From assembly GCA_026168455.1 (NCBI GenBank), contig CM047430.1, positions 5,789,448-5,853,447 on the forward strand: a stretch of 64,000 nt of DNA. Direction: 5' to 3'. This DNA comes from Theocolax elegans. Lineage: Eukaryota; Arthropoda; Insecta; Hymenoptera; Cerocephalidae. Within the stretch, counting starts at the first letter, position 1; every line of letters begins with the position of its first letter. The notes under the pieces are model-generated. The model ran no database searches and was not told the DNA's origin. It was given only the letters and a program-made list of their open reading frames with translations. The position numbers and the translations under genes were made by a program. Positions 22,698-33,105 of the stretch are shown piece after piece.

Positions 22698-23699
22698 TTG
22701 AGGAGCTGGATGCAAGAACACGCCGAGCGCGGCGAATGGATAGAGGAGGCGGAGAGAAATTAAGAAATTGACGTCACCGGGACCAAATTTTTTAATTTGC
22801 CGAATTTAATTTAAAAAATTACTGTCGTATGCAGAATTAAAAGACGTAACTTTTTTATATTTAATGTTTTTCTGTATGATGTGCAGATAAGATGAAAAAA
22901 ATTAAGAACTGGAAATTTAGAGAACGCATTTTTAATCCATTTTTCAAAATTGAATCGCTGTAACTTTGACAAATCTTAATGAAATTCCCTGACTTTTCGT
23001 ACAGATACTTAATATAGTCTAACGATAAATATAAACCTGTAACAAATTCTACTTTAAACAAATTTTATACAACAATTGAACTTAACGTAAATAACAAGCT
23101 TTTAATACGGTTTCAGTATTTAATACCCGAAAGTGTGTTGTAAAGTCTTAGACTTCGCTAACTTCCAGCGAGAGATTTGTTCGTTTATATTTGAAGATAA
23201 TTTCTTAAAAATTTCAGCTTATTTGGATAAAAAATGTCGCAGATAGAGCAAGCGCCAAAATCAGAGAAATAAATTTTGTGTACACTCATCAATATAAACA
23301 ACGAAATTGTAAACAAATGAACATCGACTTCGTCGCCGTAATGGTCATCTGCTTCGCGGCATAAATCAGTGGCCGTCTTTGTTATTGATTGACAATCGCA
23401 TTGTAATATTATATCCAACTACAGCATAAAAATGGTTTAAATAATAACTGCTTTTTGATGCTATAAAATATCTTTATTTATCTTTATATTCTTAATTTTT
23501 TTCATCTGATCTGCACATCGTACAGAAAAACATTAAATAGAAAAAAGTTGCGTCTTTTAATTCTGCATACGACAGTATTTTTTAAAATTAAATTCGGCAA
23601 ATTAAAAAATTTGGTCACGGTGACGTCAATTTCTTAATTTCTCTCCGCCTCCTCTATCCATTCGCCGCGCTCGGCGTGTTCTTGCATCCAGCTCCTCAA
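22698..23699. mobile_element. Inverted-repeat element nested in the leader
   Basis: Terminal inverted repeats of about 210 bases start TTGAGGAGCTGGATGCAAG and include CGCCGAGCGCGGCG; left arm about 22698-22910, right arm about 23485-23699. The interior of about 570 bases has no convincing protein. Insertion into the leader post-dates the element. A unique target duplication could not be fixed because the flank AATT reads the same both ways. Confidence 0.78.
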
Positions 23700-23911
23700 T
23701 TATTTAACTAACAAACAAGTCTAAATAATTGGCAAAAATGTGTGGAGATATAATTTAAACACACAAGAAAAAGAAAAAGAAGTTTTTACATATATTAAAA
23801 TTTCACGGCAAATAACGAATACAAATTATTAGGTTAAATGCCGATCATTAAAATACATGAAAAAAAATTCAATTATTTAACTCACTCTCGAGTCTAAATA
23901 ATTATATTTTA

Positions 23912-24237
23912 TAACTCTCGTATCTTTGCGGAACAATCACACAAAGATACTTAACATTAATTGTTTACTTGCAAAAAGTCTAAACAATCAAACAGGGGAG
24001 TTACAAAAAAAAATTTTTCCTCACACTCAAAAAATTTACAAAAATATATACAAGTGTCGTGAACAGTAATACTAGTAACTCTCGTATCTTTGCGGAACAA
24101 TCACACAAAGATACTTAACATTAATTGTTTACTTGCAAAAAGTCTAAACAATCAACACGAGTTACAAAAAAAAAATTTTTCTCACACTCAAAAATTACAA
24201 AAATATATTACAAGTGTCGTGAACAGTAATACTCAAT
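23912..24237. repeat. Two tandem units of about 164 bases
   Basis: The unit starting TAACTCTCGTATCTTTGCGG begins at 23912 and again at 24076. Both contain ATACTTAACATTAATTG, TTGCAAAAAGTCTAAAC and CAAGTGTCGTGAACAG. The second unit has small deletions. Part of the leader stem-loop region. Confidence 0.85.
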
Positions 24238-25256
24238 AATACAAAATATTAAATTAAGCAATCACTGTCAGATAATTGTAATAAAGATAATTTTAATTAT
24301 TTTACTCACACACGAGTTTAAATAATTAATATTACAACTATTGTAACTTTGCGACTGATTCACACAAAGTTACTTAATGTTAATTATTTAACTTGCAAAC
24401 AAGTCTAAATAATTAACAATAGTTGTAAAATATATTTAATATACACAAAAATTTATACATATATTATATAAATAAATAATAATAAATAATAAACACAATT
24501 ATTAAATTATAATTACTATATAATATATGTCAGGGAGGGGAGAAAGCAGCAAAATTTTCGCTCTCGAACTCAAAAAAAAACCAATTAAAATTTCGCCGCG
24601 TCCCGTATAAAAAGAAAACAAATATTATAATTTTAAAATTTTCTTTAAAAGGGAGGAGGGGTGGGGCAGCTACCTCTCCCGAAAGAATCTATTTTAAACA
24701 CTCTCACACCAATAATAAAATAGATTGAACAGGGGAACGAATTTATTTTATTAGATTGGAATAAAATAATTCGCCGCAGTGGTTTCTCTCGGCGAAACCA
24801 ACTGCAAAGACTTAATACACGAAAGGGCTAGGCGATCGCGCTATCTCTCTCTCACACACACCGTATAGCCCGCCTAGCACCTAACTCCGATTCCCCGCGA
24901 CTAGGGATTCTCTCTCTCACTCCCACTCGCGGGCGCAATCGGAGAGATCCGATGATGATCGGCTCTCGCGAAGTCTTTCCCGTGCGCTGTTCGGGGGGGA
25001 TTCTCGCTGCCCGCGATCCGCGGCGCAAGCTACTCTCTCCCTACTTTGCCGCTCCCATACAAGCTAGGCAAAGTTCTCCCGTCAAGCTTACGATCGGGAG
25101 AGACCGATCTCGGTGAGATCGGGCGCTTCCGGCTAAACACGGTGGCGCGCGAACTCTCTCCCAATATACCGGTGTATACCTCTCCTCGGATACCCGAGCA
25201 AGAGGGGGAATACTCCGGTATAGAGACGCGTCTCACACGCCGTCTCTCGTGCTCCC

Positions 25257-25280
25257 TCTCTCTCTCACTCTAACTCGTAT

Positions 25281-25318
<38 letters not shown>
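25257..25318. repeat. CT dinucleotide microsatellite
   Basis: A long run of CT repeats near the LTR-proximal end of the leader. On the transcript strand this is a GA tract. Confidence 0.9.
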
Positions 25319-25320
<2 letters not shown>

Positions 25321-25411
25321 ACCCGCTCCGTTTCGCCGCGACACTGCTCGCGCGCGAAAACATGGCCGACAAATTTTACTTTAATTTAAATCGGTGAGGA
25401 CGAAACCGAAC

Positions 25412-25429
25412 GTCCTGTCACGGTCGCCA
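25412..25429 (-). promoter_or_regulatory. tRNA primer binding site (tRNA-Arg type)
   Basis: Two bases inside the 5' LTR, the minus strand reads TGGCGACCGTGACAGGAC. The TGG start complements the CCA end of a tRNA. From memory of Drosophila elements such as 412 and mdg1, TGGCGACCGTGAC corresponds to a tRNA-Arg primer. The position directly next to the LTR supports it. Confidence 0.8.
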
Positions 25430-25431
25430 TT

Positions 25432-26460
25432 TGTGACGTGGTATTCGCGAACCCGGTGATTTTAATTAATTTTTAATAATTAAATTAACCGTTGGGCCGC
25501 GTTGCCCAATACCGCGCACACAATTATTTATTTATTTATCGAACTGCGGGCTGTCGCCAGGAACGCGAGTTCGCTGGGACGTACGGTATGGAGGATTCGG
25601 GCGATCCTCCTTGCCTCGACACGAATTATAAAATTAAAGGATGTCGGCGGGAGCGGGGAGAACACAATAAACACAATTAATTAAAATAAAAATAATTAAA
25701 CCATTTATTTAATTTTAATTAACAATTGGCCATCCAGGCCTCGTGCCGCGACAATGTTCTTTCGCGCGGGCGGAAGTATCGGGAGCCAACCGGATCGAGA
25801 TCCTCGCCTGCGGTTGACTCCTTCCTGATCTCCGCTATTCGGGTACCGGCGTACCCGAATACACTCCCGATGTACACACGCACATACACTCGGGGTAAGG
25901 GGGGAACGCGCGGTGATGTAATTAGACTTACCGGGGTGCGCCCCGTGGATGGCCCAGCCGATCCGTGTCCCTTTTGTCCTCCTGGGCAACGGAGGACGAC
26001 GTCGGCTGCGGTGGTGGAAGGCGGCCCTGTGCCGCGGCGAGTGCCTCGCGAACCGCGTCCGCACTCACTCACAACTTCCCGTCCTTGCTCACACTCACCA
26101 AATCACTCGCGGCTCACTCACGAGGATAGTCCGGGTAACCGATGGCTCTGCGCCTCACGCGCCTTATTAGCCGTAAAACTATACTCGGCCCGGATAGAAT
26201 TTTGTCCGCCTCGAGTGGCGGATCGGGACGTACTAATTAGGCAATCGCCTAATTTTCGAAAAAGGGATGAGAGTGGGAAACACACACACACTCTCGCGCT
26301 CTCATCCCTACGTACTATTGCGCGCGTAATTGTACACTTGATTCTGTAAACAAATGTCGTCGGTTAGCCTTGACATACCAAAGGCTCCGACGACTTACAT
26401 TTAACAGGATTTTAAATATTCTATTCGTCGTGAATAGATTGTGTGACGATTTCCGTCACA
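25432..26460 (-). repeat. 5' LTR of the gypsy-type element (relative to its transcript)
   Basis: 1,029 bases, TGTGACGTGG to CCGTCACA, next to the primer site and followed by the CTGT duplication. It differs from the other LTR by about four substitutions and an extra 38 bases at about 26,243-26,280, which include GCCTAATTTTCGAAAAAGG. Transcription of the element would start within it on the minus strand. Confidence 0.92.
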
Positions 26461-26464
26461 CTGT

Positions 26465-27586
26465 TAAGTATAATATTATGATATAATATCAGTCATCAAA
26501 ATTACAATAAAAACAGATATTAATAATTTATTTGTAACATTTTCTAAAATAAGTTTTTTTATCTTATTAGGCAATTTTTCATGTAGTGTACCTATAATTG
26601 AAATCTAAAATATATTATTCCCGTTTACGAATATACCCTAATTAAAGTTTTTTACAATAATAATTATATGATACAAAATTTTTTTCGTTCGGCAATATGT
26701 ATATGTATATAATAATATCGGCCTCTCCGAACTAAATCCTTTACTTTAGAATAAAGCAGGCACATTGTACTCTGTGTCCACTATGGTTGGTGGAATTTCC
26801 CAGAGCACGGCCTTCTTAAAATAATTAAAGGCGTTTCGTCCTCGATCTCCAGCTTGGACTCCTCAGTAAGGAACTGGAGATTCTACCTTTGACGCCAGTC
26901 GCAAAGATGATCTGCGACGCCAGCAAGATGTTGTGCGGCTGTATATATAGAGAAGAGACGACGATCTCTCCAACGAGTGTAGAGAGATAGTCGTCTCCCT
27001 CTGGTGGTGGTAAAAACCACCTGCCGGAGTGCGACGTGCTCTTTTCAACACAAGTTGCGGAAAGTTCAACAAAAAAATATAAAGAGAGCAAGAGAGAGAG
27101 AGAGAGAGACGGGGAGAAAGAGACAGTGAGAGAGAAAAGATTGATCAGCGCCCGCCGGCATTTGCAGGCACGAGCGTAGCGAGTGATTAATGGTCGGGGG
27201 CGGTCGCTGATCATCCATATTAAAAAAAAACATTATGTAATTATAATAAGAAATAATAAAACACAATAATTTGAGTACACACAATTATTTATTAATTCAT
27301 TTGAAAACCAAAAGAAGTACCTGCGTATGCACAAACAAACAGTACAATTATATTTTCTAATTAGAAAATTCACATACGTCTTAAAAAAATAAACGTGAAA
27401 TAATAATAATGAACGAATCAATTAATCTTTAGTTTTAGCACTCATATTTACTGTAACAATATAGATATTTGTGTCGCCGGCGACTTTCAATACATCGCGT
27501 GCAGAAACGAATCTTATTTCAAAACACGAACGGGATTGTTTATTTTCAAAGCATCCTACACGATTCGAAAAATGAACTTTTCACAC
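26465..27586. other. Intergenic DNA with a GC-richer patch
   Basis: Mostly AT-rich. 26,740-27,215 is GC-richer and contains a GA run (about 27,088-27,108). A 9-bp inverted pair TGATCAGCG/CGCTGATCA lies near 27,143 and 27,205. Open frames here are short and low in complexity. It may be the end of an old retroelement, but no motif supports a family. Confidence 0.45.
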
Positions 27587-28962
27587 GCCAGTGTTGAAAA
27601 ATAATATTTTGCCCTACATTAATTAGCTTACTACATTTATTTATTTTAGTCTAACCAATCTTATGTAATACATAGTCCGTTTGCTAAATATCAAAAAACA
27701 CCTTCTACGAAGGTGTAAAACTTATGGAAGTATGGTGTGATTCCAATCACACTTTTGCAATTGTCATTTTACTTTAAAATAAGTTATTACACGAGAAAGA
27801 ACTGAAATCAAAATCGAATCGTCAAGTATTTTAGTTGAAAAATAACGCATTGTTTACAAATTACATAAAATGTATTTTAGAATTTTTAGCCTTGTTATGT
27901 CTTACAGAAATAAATAAACAATAATATTTATAATAATATTTATTTGTGCTAAATTAATTTTTCCATATTTTTTTTTATTATTTTAACTTCGCTCTTTTTA
28001 TGCTCCCAAATCAGTGCTAATCAGCGACGGAGGTCATACGATGTCTTGGTAAAGAAAGCACTTGTTAAAAATACATTCGCCAGTGGTGCTTGTATCAATC
28101 GGCCCGGGCCGGGAATAGAACCTGGGACCTCCAGATTACGTGCCCGACCACCTACCGACCCAAGTGCTAAAACTTGTTGAGTATTTGATGTGATATGAAT
28201 AGATACAATCGATACAAAATCGTAAATGATTAGTAACTTAGAATGTACTGCCAAAACACATAACCAACGGTGGTGCAAGTATTATTTTATTTAAAAACCA
28301 TAAAAAAGAAAAATTATTGTATTATTAGATATGGAGTAATTAATTTTGCACAAATGAATATTATTATAAATATTATTGTTTATTTATTTCTGTAAGACAC
28401 AACAGGGCTAAAAATTATAAAATCAATTTTATTTAATTTGTGAAAAATGCGTTATTTTTCAACTGAAATCCTTGACGACTCGAGTTTGATTTCAGTGCTT
28501 TCTAGTGCAATAACTTATTTTAAAGTAAAATGACAATTGCAAAAGTGTCATTGGAATCACACCATACTTCCATAAGTTTTACACCTTCGGAGAAGATGTT
28601 CTTTATTATATTTAGTTGTTGGATTATGTATTACATAAGATGTAGGTTATAATAAAATAAACAAAAATAGTAAACTAAATAATGTAGGGCACTTTACTAA
28701 AATTGCATTATTTTTCATCTGAAATACTTGCCAATTTAATTTTGATTTCAGTGCATTCTAGTGTACTAACTAATTATTTTAAAGTAAAATGACAATTGCA
28801 AAAGTGTGATTGGAATTACACCACACTTGCAAAGTTTTACACCTTCGTAGAAGGTGTTTTTTGATATTTAGCTGACGGATTATGTATTACATAAGATTGG
28901 TTAGAACAAAATAAATAAATGTAGTAAGCTAAATAATGTAGAGCAAAGTATTATTTGACACT
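27587..28962. mobile_element. Foldback element with a duplicated right arm
   Basis: The left arm (about 27590-27950) is inverted relative to about 28340-28705. A further partial copy of the right arm follows in the same direction at about 28706-28962. Shared blocks include ATGTAATACATAG, ACACCTTCTACGAAGGTGT, TTTGCAATTGTCATTTTACTTTAAAATAAG and AATGTAG(G/A)GC. The 19-bp palindrome ACACCTTCTACGAAGGTGT lies within each arm. The outermost ends match (left near 27,590, right near 28,960), so the element probably spans the whole stretch. The loop holds a SINE. Confidence 0.72.
28070..28185 (-). mobile_element. tRNA-derived SINE fragment with A and B boxes
   Basis: On the minus strand the sequence has GGTCGGTAGGTGGTCGGG, like an A box (TGGCNNAGTGG), then GGTTCTATTCC at 28,112-28,122, like the B box GGTTCGAATCC. 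Both are separated as in tRNA genes and followed by GGCCCGGGCC. These are internal RNA polymerase III promoter elements. It lacks a clear acceptor stem and is more likely a SINE head than a functional tRNA gene. Confidence 0.65.
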
Positions 28963-29327
28963 ATAATTGGAAATTTTTACTCCTTTTTGGAAAGTGTTTT
29001 TCAAAATGTTCCCTCATAATAGTTTTAAATACATAATGTTAACGTTATACATTTAACAAGGAATAAACAAATTATTGACGTGAACATTAGTAATAATAAA
29101 TAACACAAAAGATTATTTCAAAATAATAGTCGTTTTTAATAAATAAACATAAGAAATAACAGTTTTATTATTGTGTATTAAAATATCAGAGAATCGTTTT
29201 TTATTTCATAATGAACATTTTTTACTGCCATTAAAAAATATAACATTATATTATTTACCTAATGCAGTAGTTATTTAACTAGAAAACAGGAGAAGAATGT
29301 AAAAAAAGAAATGTAAATAGTATATTT
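28963..29327. other. AT-rich spacer, nothing recognised
   Basis: About 365 bases with no supportable feature. Confidence 0.5.
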
Positions 29328-30601
29328 TGTAACGGACACGCTGGGGATTAGGGCGTGGCGTCAAAGGCGAACAGTTAGGTTTAAAGAAAATAATATTTAT
29401 TTATTAATAATATAATAGGGTTTGGGCGCCAGCCGCGTACGATCGCGGTGAATTATTACAATTAAGCTTGGCTGCGTACGAGCTGTTGCTGCTTGCTGCG
29501 CGAGGGGAGGGGAGGGGAATAAAGAGGAAGCACACTTACGCGAAGGAGGAAATACGAATATTCAGTGCAGGCGTGCACCCACCTTATCAACGTGGAGAAC
29601 CTCTCCTCGGATTTTGCTATGCTCGGTCGATTGCTCTCTCTCGTGCACACACACACTCTCAATTAAGATCGGTGATCGGTATATCTATCGGACGGCCGGT
29701 GTAGCCTCGATGGCGTCTCGATGAGCTCTCTCGAGCTCGGCTCGTTCGCTGCTTCGTTGCTCGAGCCCGACGTGCGCGCGCAGCTTCTCGCGTCGACCTG
29801 CCCGTCGGCCGCCGTCGTCTCGCGTGCGCCGTATAGCGAGTGCTCGCGGCCATGTTTATCAAAGCGGACATTATTGCCGGGGCTGCAGCTTCCCACGGAG
29901 AGGACGGTGTTCCCGATGATGCTGTTAACCCGGTAAATCTATATGATCGTTTCTTTCGTGTTGATTTATCGGCTAATAGTTCCACTCTGTTACAGGTGCA
30001 GACGGACGGCCGATCCTCGAGTCTTCTTTCTCACTCGCTCTTACGGTGGCTGCTCAGCTGGTGCGCGTCGGGTCAATTACTGCTGCTCTTAGTCGGTGCT
30101 GCGTTGCTGCGGGGATTCTGGCTGCTTCCTAGGTAAATATCTATCTCCCGAGGGAGTGCTGCGTATTGATTATTAATTCTTAATTGAGAGTTATGGTAAT
30201 GTTGTGATTACCATAACCTCACTTCCAATCCTTTCCTAGCATGTAGCTGTCAATTACTGTGTGCAACTACATGCTTCCTTGTTTCCTTCTAATTGGATTA
30301 TTATTCATTATTTAATGTGTTACAGCTTCCTGGATTTCTTGTCGCTGCTTGTGCTGCTCAGTCTGGCACCTTGGGCCATCGTAGGCTGCCTCATAGTCCT
30401 GGTGCGAAGCCTCCTGGAAGTTGTATCGCCTCTCCTGACATGCTGCTTCCTTGTTCTAGGAGGAGGGAACTAAGAGAAGTATTGGGGATTTGGTGAGCTT
30501 CGGTTAGGTTAGGTAGGCTTAGAGATGTGAGGGTAGGTAGGCTAGTTTGTATTGGGACTCACTCGCTTATTATTTTGACAGGTATTACATACCTTGTCAC
30601 A
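29328..30601. mobile_element. Solo LTR (gypsy type), TSD ATTT
   Basis: It starts TGTAACGGACACG and ends CTTGTCACA, flanked by ATTT on both sides (29324-29327 and 30602-30605). 1,274 bases, GC-rich. It contains splice-donor-like GGTAAAT sites at about 29,930 and 30,131 and a TTAGGTTAGGTAGGC patch near 30,505. Open frames on both strands show no known protein. It shares the TGTAACGG tip with the LTR at 4717, but I did not see extended similarity. Confidence 0.78.
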
Positions 30602-30769
30602 ATTTATAAGTAATAATTAAATTTTTTTCTTAAAAATTATAAATACTATTTATTTATGCTTAAAAACCATTTTATTATACATAAATTTAATTATAGAAAA
30701 TTTGATCTCTACAAAATTTAAAATTCTTAGCTAATTTCGAATCTGGGGTCAAAAATAGGGATTCCCATT

Positions 30770-30960
30770 TTAAAATATTATGTTGACCTTCAAATTACCT
30801 TCAAGTTAAAGTTTTAAGTCAGGTTAAGGATTACGGACAAGTTTGCTGTCGAAAACACTACAAATTTTGTAAAAGTCATTTCTATGTAAACTTCGTAGTT
30901 TCAGAGATAAGGGGGGATACTGAGACATATGGATCATCCTGTATATGCGCTTCTCTGTCA
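30770..30960. mobile_element. Terminal fragment related to the DD41D mariner
   Basis: Reversed, this stretch aligns with 7345-7480: TATACAGGATGATCCATA versus TATACAAGGTGCTCTACA, then CCCCTTATC…GAAACTACGA and TGACTTTTACAAAATTTGTAG. The same block of about 130 bases starts just inside the putative terminus of the mariner relic. No transposase accompanies it. Confidence 0.55.
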
Positions 30961-32090
30961 AAACGAGAGGCAAACAAATTTTTTTTCTGTAACTTTGAGA
31001 ATACTTTCTTCTACATATTGATGGTGAACAAAATATTCAGAAGCTAAAACTTAAGAGTTTTCGAGATATTCAAGGTCAAAAATCGTAATTTTGACATTCT
31101 TTAATTTTTTTGAAACTTTGAATCTTTTATTTTTCAAAACTAGTTTATTTAATGGAAAAGTCACAAAAAACATTTTTTTCTGCAAATTATATGAACTTGA
31201 AGAAAAAAAATTTTCCCATTCCTTGAAAGGCAAAGTCCGATATACAGAATATGCGGAATCTGGAAAGTGGGTATATCAGTGAGTTACCGATCGTACTACG
31301 CGCACACGGACGCGGGAGTGCCGTGCGCAAATGGTAGTTAGTAGAGATATAGTGCACGCCTCGTGTTGTGATATATGCTGATACCTCGGCGTATTTTATC
31401 TCGTCTACTGAAGAAGTGTTGGTGATGGAGAGGTTTCCCTAACACAACCCAACACCGCCGACTAAAGTTGTCCGTCTCCATAGATAGATAAATCTTTATT
31501 GGTTTTATAGGGATAGAAACACTGTTAACACATGGTCTTGCGCTAATAAAATACAATTTAAAAAATTTAACAAAAGAAAATATATATAAATACATATATG
31601 TATGACTTAAAATAAGAAGTACTTCATAAAATAGATGTCAATATAAAATAATAATAATTGAATTGTCGATTTTAAACTTATATGGACGGGGATTTTGACG
31701 TTGAAATTCAACTTTTTTTTACACAATATTTGTGTATAAAATAAAAACATATGTCACGTGGAGTGCCTGACAAAATTGGTGGTCGATATATCGACTAGTC
31801 CCGTCTGGAACGTAAAGTCCAATGTTAAAAATTTAATTTGGAGAATTAGGAGTGCTTTTAGACGTATTTGGATGCGCTGAATACGAAAAAATACCAAAAA
31901 ATGTTCAGAAGACAACCTTGACCTTGAAAATTGTATTTCAAGGTCAACTTCATTGCTTGTAGTATTTTAGTCCAAAAATGATATACAAAAATGATATCCA
32001 AAAATGATATGCATTACATGCATTTTTATCACTGATGTATTATGAAAAAATATATTAGTTTTCACTGTTAGCATAACCCAGATTCAGCAG
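30961..32090. other. Intergenic DNA with a small GC-rich patch
   Basis: Mostly AT-rich. 31,278-31,480 is GC-richer and begins GTGAGTTACCGATCG, which resembles the start of the LTR at 11,148 (GCGAGTTACCGATCA). It may therefore be LTR debris. An AATAAAG-type signal on the minus strand near 31,490 could be a 3' end. No gene is supported. Confidence 0.4.
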
Positions 32091-32129
32091 CGCGGATGTG
32101 TCGAAAATTTGATCCCTTTGAGGTGCTTG

Positions 32130-32240
32130 ATTTCCGTGAGTCCCCTTGCCTCTTACGTTAGAATAGTTTACTTCCGTGAGTACTCTTGCCTCTCACGTCG
32201 GGGTGATTTATTTTCGTGAGTCCCCGTGCCTCTCATCCCT
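32130..32240. repeat. Imperfect 40-bp tandem repeat, about 2.5 units
   Basis: TCCGTGAGTCCCCTTGCCTCT recurs with changes near 32,133, 32,173 and 32,213. Such arrays occur in untranslated regions of LINEs, and an R1-type relic lies downstream, but the link is not proven. Confidence 0.7.
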
Positions 32241-32261
32241 TACCTCTAAATATTTGGCTTT

Positions 32262-33060
32262 ATGATAATATCTCTTTTGTGTGATATTATGATTCAATGG
32301 ATGAGAATTGGGTTTTTAATGTTCACATGGAAGATGGAGAATAAAGTGCTAGTGAAAGATGGAGCCTGGCCGGACAACCCTCATTTCGAAGATGAAGAAT
32401 TAGAAGACGAGAGATTGAGGATATCCGCTTCTGAATGTATCGGAAGGAGATGCCCTCCCTTGGTTTTCCGCATATGAACAGTGAAATTTTTAATGATAGG
32501 TCTCGCATAGCCCAAGTCAGTAGATCGGCGAAATGCTTTGGGCAGTAACTCATGCAACTGCTTGGGCCACAACACACGCAAAAATATTGACCCAGCTCCA
32601 CCCGCACCGAAGAGAGAATCCGCTGAGATACCCTTGAGAAGACGTGCTCGTTCTAGAATAAGAACCCTGGTAGAGAGAGAGGAAAACCGTACTACAATTC
32701 CATTGTTAACACTACTAAGGTTATTAGCAGCGGAGGTCGAAGTCGCCAAACTTACATCCAGTTTGCCTGGCCTGTTTCGAGCGAGCCAGGGTCGGATTTC
32801 GATGATGTGAGAACTAATCCGGGGAAGATTGATGGTCGACAAGACTTTTCGATGGCCTCTCCTTCCGAAATGGCTAGGTTAGCCGGAATACCGCAGTAAC
32901 TTACTCTTATCCAAAATCTAAACCTGCTGTATAAGAACCCTAGATGTGAGAGTCGAACCTAAACAGAGATGATGCGTAGAGAGCACGATAAGGGGACATT
33001 GTTGAATGCTGGACTATAAACGGAAGATATTTTTGATCATAAAAGAGTCAGGAGTTCGAC
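32262..33060 (+). pseudogene. Degenerate coding-like stretch, possible LINE ORF1
   Basis: Short plus-strand frames (32,262-32,477 and 32,538-32,810) with acidic and arginine-rich blocks (EDEELEDERL, PLRRRARSRIR) have codon composition more gene-like than the surroundings. They precede BEL/Pao and R1 debris. No zinc knuckle or known domain is visible, so assignment to an R1-type ORF1 is only a suggestion. Confidence 0.25.
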
Positions 33061-33105
33061 AGTAAACCTCCTACTCATAGAATACTATCCTTGAATAGCA
33101 AAGCT

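Larger units (their letters stand above)
21858..24420. repeat. Array of recurring stem-loops in the retrotransposon leader
   Basis: A unit resembling AATTATTTAACT, a short variable loop, then AGTCTAAATAATT recurs near 21,863, 22,203, 22,610, 23,698, 23,871, 23,960, 24,120, 24,296 and 24,383. In each, AATTATTTA or AATTGTTTA pairs with TAAATAATT or TAAACAATT. Many are followed by a second hairpin whose arms differ, such as GTGTCTTG…CAAGACAC or GTATCTTTG…CAAAGATAC. Paired arms with varied sequence suggest that structure is maintained. Confidence 0.7.
21493..25411 (-). other. 3.9-kb untranslated leader of the gypsy-type element
   Basis: Between the primer site and the gag start there is no long coding frame. 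The gag-proximal 2.9 kb is extremely AT-rich and full of short stem-loops of the form AATTATTTA…TAAATAATT. The LTR-proximal 0.9 kb is GC-richer, with CT-rich tracts. A separate inverted-repeat element (22698-23699) is inserted in it. Such a long leader is unusual compared with the few hundred bases typical of gypsy elements. Confidence 0.75.
12632..26460 (-). mobile_element. Ty3/gypsy-type LTR retrotransposon, 13.8 kb, TSD CTGT
   Basis: Two LTRs (12632-13622 and 25432-26460) bound an internal region read on the minus strand. CTGT lies just outside each end (12628-12631 and 26461-26464). In transcription order it holds: primer binding site, a 3.9-kb leader, gag, protease, reverse transcriptase, RNase H, integrase remnants and a purine tract. 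Protease-RT-RNase H-integrase order is that of Ty3/gypsy. The LTRs differ at about four bases plus one 38-bp indel, which suggests recent insertion. The body nevertheless has stops, frameshifts, two tandem duplications and a missing integrase core. No env-like frame was recognised. The clade was not determined. Confidence 0.9.

Noticed and set aside
21858..24420. CRISPR-like array because of regularly recurring short repeats
   Set aside because: Repeats are imperfect palindromes at irregular spacing within a eukaryotic retrotransposon leader; there are no uniform spacers or cas genes.
13263..25320. An env-like gene in the gypsy-type element
   Set aside because: There is no long frame with signal peptide or membrane segment between pol and the 3' LTR; only about 200 bases separate them.
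28070..28185. Functional tRNA gene
   Set aside because: A- and B-box-like segments exist but no acceptor stem or anticodon arm can be paired convincingly.
28021..28278. 85-codon minus-strand frame
   Set aside because: Its translation is the typical chance product of a tRNA-derived SINE; I call the SINE instead.
29462..30496. Open frames with arginine- or leucine-rich translations
   Set aside because: Inside the solo LTR 29,328-30,601, on both strands, with no recognised domain.
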